This document shows, piece after piece, positions 31,907 to 36,667 of a DNA stretch of 36,667 nucleotides. The DNA lies in the IMG/VR virus record IMGVR_UViG_3300036830_000285, positions 1 through 36,667 of that record. One strand, 5' to 3'. Position 1 is the first letter of the stretch. Each line of letters begins with the position of its first letter. The DNA is from a virus. The notes beneath the pieces are model-generated. The model was not told where the DNA came from, searched no databases, and worked only from the letters and a program-made list of their open reading frames with translations. The position numbers were made by a program, and so were the translations under genes.

Positions 31907-32776
31907 ATGAACTCACCAAGATTCGCAACCCGGGCCGTCGGCTCAACGAAGTTCTTCCTCAACAAGAACGGCCCCACGATCCTGACTGGTGCCGGCGTGG
32001 TGGGTTTCGTCGCAACCACCGCTCTGACCGTCATCGCCACAAGGAAAGCTGAGCTGAAGTTCGCCGAGGCCGAAGGCAAGATCAAGCAAGCCAGAATCAT
32101 CTCTACGATCGAAGAAGATGACGACCGGCAGAAGGCTCAGCGCCTGGTCAAGGCCTATGCCGAAGGCGGCATGATCCTTGCAAGGACCTATGCTCCGCCG
32201 CTCATCATCGGCTCGGCTTCCATCGTCTGCATCCTGAGCGCTCACGGCATGATGCTTAAGCGCCAGGCAAGCCTGCTGGCCGCCTACACGGCCCTGGACG
32301 CCGGCTACAAGGCCTACCGCAAGCGTGTGGTGGAGAAGATCGGGGAGGAGGAAGAGGAGGCTCTGTACCGCAATGTGCGGGCCATAGAGAGCTTCAATGA
32401 GCTGGGGGAGGCTTGTGAGATCATCGATCCCGCCAATATCCCGCCATCGCCGTACGCCAGGTTCTTCGACGAAGCCAGCAGAAACTGGACGAAGACCCCG
32501 GAGTACAACCTGCTCTTTCTTCGCAGTCAGCAGGACTGGGCTAATGACCGCCTGCGAGCATATGGATATGTCTTCCTGAACGAGGTCTATGAGGCGCTGG
32601 GCCTGGAACGTTCTCAGGCCGGCCAGATCGTGGGCTGGAAGCTCAAAGGAGACGGAGACGGGTTCGTCGACTTCGGACTCTATTCGATCGGGGACGAGGG
32701 AAACCGTGCGTTCGTGAATCTCATCGAGCACACTGTTCTCCTCGACTTCAACGTCGACGGCCCGATAAGGATCTGA
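31907..32776 (+). CDS. DUF6353-like membrane protein, paralogue of the gene at 28184
   Basis: This 289-residue protein has ATG after AAGAGAG. Matching blocks to the gene at 28184: PTILTGAGVVGFVATTAL, IATRKAELK, YAPPLIIGSASIVCILSAHG and RQASLLAAYTALDAGYKAYRKRVVEKIG. Two membrane segments are conserved. The C-terminal region (LLFLRSQQDWANDRLRAYG, GLERSQAGQIVGWKLKGDG) is related in plan but has diverged and is longer. The function is unknown. It lies in a three-gene run with 32778 and 33521. Confidence 0.7.
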   Translation: MNSPRFATRAVGSTKFFLNKNGPTILTGAGVVGFVATTALTVIATRKAELKFAEAEGKIKQARIISTIEEDDDRQKAQRLVKAYAEGGMILARTYAPPLIIGSASIVCILSAHGMMLKRQASLLAAYTALDAGYKAYRKRVVEKIGEEEEEALYRNVRAIESFNELGEACEIIDPANIPPSPYARFFDEASRNWTKTPEYNLLFLRSQQDWANDRLRAYGYVFLNEVYEALGLERSQAGQIVGWKLKGDGDGFVDFGLYSIGDEGNRAFVNLIEHTVLLDFNVDGPIRI

Positions 32777-32777
32777 T

Positions 32778-33521
32778 ATGAGAGGGATGAGGATAGATGT
32801 CATGTCTATGGTGGGTGGTGCTCTGGTCGGCTTTGGCGTCGGTGGGTTTGCTGGTTACCAGTATGCTCGCATCGTGCTGGAGCAAAGACTCGCAGCCCGT
32901 CTCGACGACGAAGTCGCTGCCGTCAAGGCCTATTATTCAAAACGAGCCGCCGAGGCCAGAGCTGATTTTGTGGCCAGCCAAGGTGATCACGGAGTCCAGT
33001 GGACACCCGCCGTGGCAGACCAGTCCGGGATTGTGGTCGATTCCCTCAGAATCACTGACGACATCCCGACCGCAGCCGATCCTGATGGCGTCGAGTCTCC
33101 AGGAGGTGATGACGCAGACGGACTGGCTGGAGGAGAGCAGCTGGACGTGGGGGATGACAATGCTGGACCGCCTGCGCTCGAAAAGTCTGGAGACGTGAAC
33201 ATTACGCCGCGAGACACCAGCAAGCCGTACGCCATTTCGGCCCAAGAATTCGGCGAATCAGAGCCAGGCACTCAGCAGCTCACCATTACGTACTATGCTG
33301 GTGACAAAGTGCTGACCGACGATAAGGATCTGCCCATCAGGGATGTCATCAAGACGGTCGGGCCCTTGTCAGCTCTGAGCTTCGGCGGAATCTCAGAAGA
33401 TCCCCATGTCCGGTACGTCAGGAACGAGGAGCTCGAGATCGACTTCGAGATCATCCTGAGTGCCCAATCGTACGCAGAAGCAGTCCTCAATTACGGGAAT
33501 CCTTCCGGAAAGGGGACTTGA
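32778..33521 (+). CDS. membrane-anchored protein with conserved C-terminal domain
   Basis: This 247-residue protein starts one base after the previous stop. Residues about 10-30 form one membrane helix (GGALVGFGVGGFAGYQYA). A coiled-coil-like helix (EQRLAARLDDEVAAVKAYYSKR) follows, then a long acidic linker to about residue 148. The C-terminal domain contains PYAISAQEFGES, LTITYYAGDKVLTDDKDLPI and VRYVRNEELEIDFEI, a pattern repeated in many actinophage proteins. The function is unknown. The partner genes on either side suggest a membrane complex. Confidence 0.7.
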   Translation: MRGMRIDVMSMVGGALVGFGVGGFAGYQYARIVLEQRLAARLDDEVAAVKAYYSKRAAEARADFVASQGDHGVQWTPAVADQSGIVVDSLRITDDIPTAADPDGVESPGGDDADGLAGGEQLDVGDDNAGPPALEKSGDVNITPRDTSKPYAISAQEFGESEPGTQQLTITYYAGDKVLTDDKDLPIRDVIKTVGPLSALSFGGISEDPHVRYVRNEELEIDFEIILSAQSYAEAVLNYGNPSGKGT

Positions 33522-34051
33522 TGTCTGAAAGCCGGCTGCCCGGATTGTATTTCATCTGGCTTTACAAGCAGGTGTGTACAATCCGGGATGTCGACTCGCC
33601 ACACAGTTATGTACAGCTATGTCAGATCATGGACGAAATACCGTTCAGGATCCTGGTTCCAATGGATGAAAACCGGGCCGCCGATGGCTTTGAGCTCCGT
33701 AATGCATTCATGAAGAACCGGTCTGGTGAGCTATTCGAGAGAGAAGTAAGCATCTTCGAGGTCCTGGTCGGCCTGGCAAAGAGAGCAAGCGTCATGGTCG
33801 ATCAGGACATGAAGATGTGGTTTAGCATATTCCTTGCCAATCTCAAGATAGACCACCATTCCGATCCCTGTCTCAACTCAGCTTCGTGTGTAAGGCGAGT
33901 CGAAAGAATACTGTACAGGTTCAACAACCGGAGATACACGGCAAGAGGAACTGGAGGCTTGTTCCCGCTGACGCGCCCAATCGTAGATCAGAGACGAGTA
34001 GAGCTCTGGTACCAGATGGGCGCATACATGAATGAAAACCGTCTCTATTAA
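33521..34051 (+). CDS. conserved phage protein of unknown function
   Basis: This 176-residue protein starts at ATG 33521, sharing a base with the stop before it; a TTG three bases earlier is possible. It contains VPMDENRAADGFELRNAF, IFEVLVGLAKRASVMV, KMWFSIFLANL and GGLFPLTRPIVDQRRVELWYQMGAYMN. This compact helical family occurs widely in actinophages beside the membrane-protein family at 32778. No motif gives a function. Confidence 0.7.
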   Translation: MSESRLPGLYFIWLYKQVCTIRDVDSPHSYVQLCQIMDEIPFRILVPMDENRAADGFELRNAFMKNRSGELFEREVSIFEVLVGLAKRASVMVDQDMKMWFSIFLANLKIDHHSDPCLNSASCVRRVERILYRFNNRRYTARGTGGLFPLTRPIVDQRRVELWYQMGAYMNENRLY

Positions 34052-34065
34052 GAAAGGTTAGTCTA

Positions 34066-34251
34066 ATGTCTGGTTTCGGTATAGTTCGTCTTGACGACGG
34101 TTATCAGGTAGTTCTCAGTGCTTTCGATGCGATGTACGTCAGAGCTAAGCAGAACAACGACGAGAGACTCATAATGATTCTCGAGCATCGCAGCAAAGAT
34201 CACGCCGGCGGACCTTGCACATGCGAGATCATGCCAGGCGATAATCACTAG
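34066..34251 (+). CDS. small protein with a Cys pair
   Basis: This 61-residue protein has ATG after GAAAGG. It is compact with RLDDGYQVVLSAFDAMYVRAK and a C-terminal CTCEIMPGDNH, where a CxC with His could bind metal or stabilise the fold. It lies right before the replication gene, whose ribosome site follows after 10 bases. I do not recognise a family. Confidence 0.55.
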   Translation: MSGFGIVRLDDGYQVVLSAFDAMYVRAKQNNDERLIMILEHRSKDHAGGPCTCEIMPGDNH

Positions 34252-34272
34252 ATATGCAAGGGAGGAACTTGA

Positions 34273-36667
34273 ATGGATTTCTATCAGGTCAGGGAGCGAG
34301 AGACGAAGACCGGAACTGAGATTTACCCGGACTTCATCGTCCGCCCGTCAAAGGACCTGATGATTCGTGGCGGTTCCTTCTATGCGGTGTGGGACGAGGA
34401 AGCTGGACTGTGGTCAGTAGATGAGTACGACGTCCAGCGCCTTGTCGATGCTGATCTGTACGCTCACGCGGATAAGCTTGAGGGACCTGTGCACGTGAAG
34501 TCTCTCAGCAGCTATAAGAGTAATGTATGGAAGGTCTTCAAAAGCTATGCTGGTAATCTTCCAAGTTCTCATCAGCAGCTAGACGGAGTCCTGGCATTCG
34601 CAAACACATCGCCGAAGAAAGGAGATTACTGCACAAGGCGTCTTCCTTATTCTCTGGAAGCAGGTACTGCAGACGCTTATGACAAGATGATGGGTAAGCT
34701 ATATGCTCCTGAAGAGAGAGAAAAACTCGAATGGGCAATCGGCGCAATCTTGTCAGGAGACTCAAGAAAGATTCAGAAGTTCTTTGTGCTGTATGGAGAA
34801 GCCGGAACAGGAAAGTCGACCTTTCTTGACATTCTGAAAATGCTTTTCGAAGGATATACAGCCGTATTCGATGCGAAAGCGCTGACTGGATCAAGCAACG
34901 CGTTTGCATCTGAGTCGTTCAAGAATAATCCTCTTGTGGCAATTCAGCATGATGGAGATCTCTCAAAGATCGAGGACAATACTCAGCTCAACTCGATTGT
35001 TTCTCACGAAGAGATCATCATCAATGAGAAATACAAATCACCATACCAGGGAAGAATCAATGCGCTTCTCTTTATCGGCTCAAATCAGTCAGTCAGAATC
35101 ACAGACGCTAAGTCAGGTCTTATCAGAAGACTGATTGATGTTCATCCTACTGGCGACACTTTGCCTGTGGATGAATACGATGCCGCAAAGCACAGTATTA
35201 TGTTTGAACTCGGCTCAATTGCGCACAGGTGTCTTGCTCTGTACAGAAGCAAAGGACCAAATTATTATTCTCGTTACAGGCCAACGGACATGATTGTCAG
35301 GACCGATGTGTTCTACAACTTCCTTGTGACGAATTATGAGTTGTTCAAGGAACAAGACGGAACTACTCTTAAGCAGGCCTGGACGCTCTACAAAAACTTC
35401 TGTGATGATGGAGGATACGACTGGAAGCTCAACCTTGGCAGGTTCAGGGATGAGCTGAGGAATTACTTTGCTCACTTTTCAGAAAGAGGAAGAGTCGACG
35501 GCGTTCAGGTATCCAGTTTGTTTACTGGTTTCAAAACTGAAAAGCTGTCAATACTCCCCCCGCCTGAAGAAACATCACCTTCCCTTGTAATGGAGAACAA
35601 GGAATCTCTCTTCGATGCTTTGTTTGCTGAGGCTCCAGCTCAGTATGCAAGGGACGACGGTAAGCCAGGAATACCGTGGGCTAAAGTCAAGACCAAACTT
35701 AGTGATCTTGATACGTCAAAACTGCACTACGTCAAGCCAGGCAGGAAACTCATAGTCATCGATTTCGATCTCAAAGATGACGAAGGTAATAAGAGCCTTG
35801 CTAAGAATCTCTCCGCCGCGAGTTTGTGGCCAGCAACATACGGGGAGTTCAGCCAGGGCGGGGCTGGCATTCACTTGCATTACTTTTACGAAGGAGATGA
35901 CTCAGAGCTTAGCCATGACTACAGCCTGGGCATCGAGGTCAAAACTTTCCCTGACGACGCTTCTCTTCGGCGCCGGCTGACAAACTGCAACAATGTTCCT
36001 ATCGCGACAATCAGAAGTGGATTGCCGTACAAGGAGAGGAAAGTGCTTGATTCCGACACGATGAAAAGTGAGCGCGCACTGCGTGATCTGATCTTGCGGA
36101 ACCTGAGAAAGGAAATTCATCCCGGAACGAAGTCTAGTATTGACTTCATCTGGAAGATCCTTGAGGATGCATGGAATTCCGGGATGGCATATGACGTTAC
36201 CGACTTGCGCGGAAGGATACTGGCATTCGCCAACGGATCCACCAACCATTCGGTTTACTGCGTCAAGCTCGTCATGTCGATGCAGTTCGCATCTGAGTCG
36301 GAAAAGCCTGAATCAGCTGAGGCTGAGGATGACCGCCTGGTGTTCTATGACGTTGAGGTGTTTCCTAACCTCTTCGTAGTGTGCTGGAAGTACCAGGGTG
36401 ATGCGGACGTCGTGAAGATGATCAACCCGAAGCCGGCTGCGATTGAGGAGCTCTGCAAGACCCGCCTCGTGGGATTCAATAATCGCCGCTATGATAACCA
36501 CATTCTTTATGCCCGGATCATGGGCTACAGTGAGAAGGATCTCTTCTTGCTGAGTCAGAGGATCGTAGCGAACGAGAAAAGCACTATGTTCGGCGACGCA
36601 TATTCCTTGTCGTATGCCGACGTGTGGGACTTCTCAAGTCTCAGGCAGTCACTGAAGCGGTTCCAGA
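34273..36667 (+). CDS. giant replication protein: SF3 helicase, AEP primase, DEDD exonuclease (partial)
   Basis: ATG 34273 follows GGGAGG. The frame runs open for 798 codons to the window end without a stop. Residues about 160-330 fit an SF3 (D5-like) helicase: Walker A GEAGTGKST (175-183), Walker B HDGD (D227, D229), motif C FIGSNQ (267-272) and arginines 285-286. Residues about 480-640 fit an archaeo-eukaryotic primase: DFD (D497, D499), SQGGAGIHLHYF (S527, H534, H536) and IEV (E555). Residues about 688-798 fit a DEDD exonuclease: DVE (D693, E695) and NNRRYDN (N736-N742). A polymerase may follow beyond the window. Order is helicase before primase, the reverse of common D5-type primase-helicases. 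Confidence 0.82.
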   Translation, partial: MDFYQVRERETKTGTEIYPDFIVRPSKDLMIRGGSFYAVWDEEAGLWSVDEYDVQRLVDADLYAHADKLEGPVHVKSLSSYKSNVWKVFKSYAGNLPSSHQQLDGVLAFANTSPKKGDYCTRRLPYSLEAGTADAYDKMMGKLYAPEEREKLEWAIGAILSGDSRKIQKFFVLYGEAGTGKSTFLDILKMLFEGYTAVFDAKALTGSSNAFASESFKNNPLVAIQHDGDLSKIEDNTQLNSIVSHEEIIINEKYKSPYQGRINALLFIGSNQSVRITDAKSGLIRRLIDVHPTGDTLPVDEYDAAKHSIMFELGSIAHRCLALYRSKGPNYYSRYRPTDMIVRTDVFYNFLVTNYELFKEQDGTTLKQAWTLYKNFCDDGGYDWKLNLGRFRDELRNYFAHFSERGRVDGVQVSSLFTGFKTEKLSILPPPEETSPSLVMENKESLFDALFAEAPAQYARDDGKPGIPWAKVKTKLSDLDTSKLHYVKPGRKLIVIDFDLKDDEGNKSLAKNLSAASLWPATYGEFSQGGAGIHLHYFYEGDDSELSHDYSLGIEVKTFPDDASLRRRLTNCNNVPIATIRSGLPYKERKVLDSDTMKSERALRDLILRNLRKEIHPGTKSSIDFIWKILEDAWNSGMAYDVTDLRGRILAFANGSTNHSVYCVKLVMSMQFASESEKPESAEAEDDRLVFYDVEVFPNLFVVCWKYQGDADVVKMINPKPAAIEELCKTRLVGFNNRRYDNHILYARIMGYSEKDLFLLSQRIVANEKSTMFGDAYSLSYADVWDFSSLRQSLKRFQ

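Noticed and set aside
1-36667. tRNA genes, insertion sequences, integrase or attachment site
   Set aside because: Reading through the gaps I saw no tRNA-like cloverleaf, transposase motif or tyrosine/serine recombinase. Gaps are short and accounted for.

Overview
The window is a contiguous piece of a tailed-phage (siphovirus) genome. All genes run on the + strand and are tightly packed, with many ATGA or TGATG overlaps. The protein families point to an actinobacteriophage, most likely of Streptomyces. These include a fused capsid protease/major capsid protein, a gp6-like connector, an r1t-type holin, DUF6353-, DUF6275- and DUF6582-like proteins, and a glycoside hydrolase plus peptidoglycan-binding endolysin. 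Base composition looks near 50% GC by eye. The host and cluster are inference; no database search was possible.

Layout. 1-2083: a small beta-rich protein, a structured non-coding segment (314-450), a coiled-coil protein, an HNH-like protein and the endolysin. 2102-7418: a connector-like protein with a surface beta domain, a small structural protein, a 1160-residue fibre with 23 copies of a roughly 21-residue MHKM repeat, and a DUF6582-like protein. 7434-14302: terminase large subunit, possible head fibre, portal (apparently with an ATC start), protease-capsid fusion, connectors and tail tube. 14320-26578: a chaperone-like protein, two more tail-tube paralogues with different C-terminal additions, three fibres (collar domain, spherulin-4-like glycoside hydrolase, small fibre), a gp10-like protein, tape measure, distal tail protein and Gp37-like protein. 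26595-28118: small membrane proteins and the holin. 27437-34251: short transcription units of conserved small phage proteins, with a repeated promoter-like motif, hairpin terminators, a repeated intergenic element, a lipoprotein and two paralogous membrane proteins. 34273 to the end: the start of a very large replication protein.

How it works together. TerL, portal and the protease-capsid fusion build and fill the head. The connectors, tube proteins, tape measure, Dit and Gp37-like proteins build a long flexible tail. Many beta-sandwich, Ig-like and repeat modules on structural proteins suggest a virion decorated for adhesion, and the spherulin-4-like fibre may cut an extracellular polysaccharide. 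The r1t holin and the distant endolysin would lyse the cell. The final gene joins SF3 helicase, archaeo-eukaryotic primase and DEDD exonuclease signatures in one chain, with a polymerase perhaps following beyond the window. It is the strongest candidate here for an unusual system.
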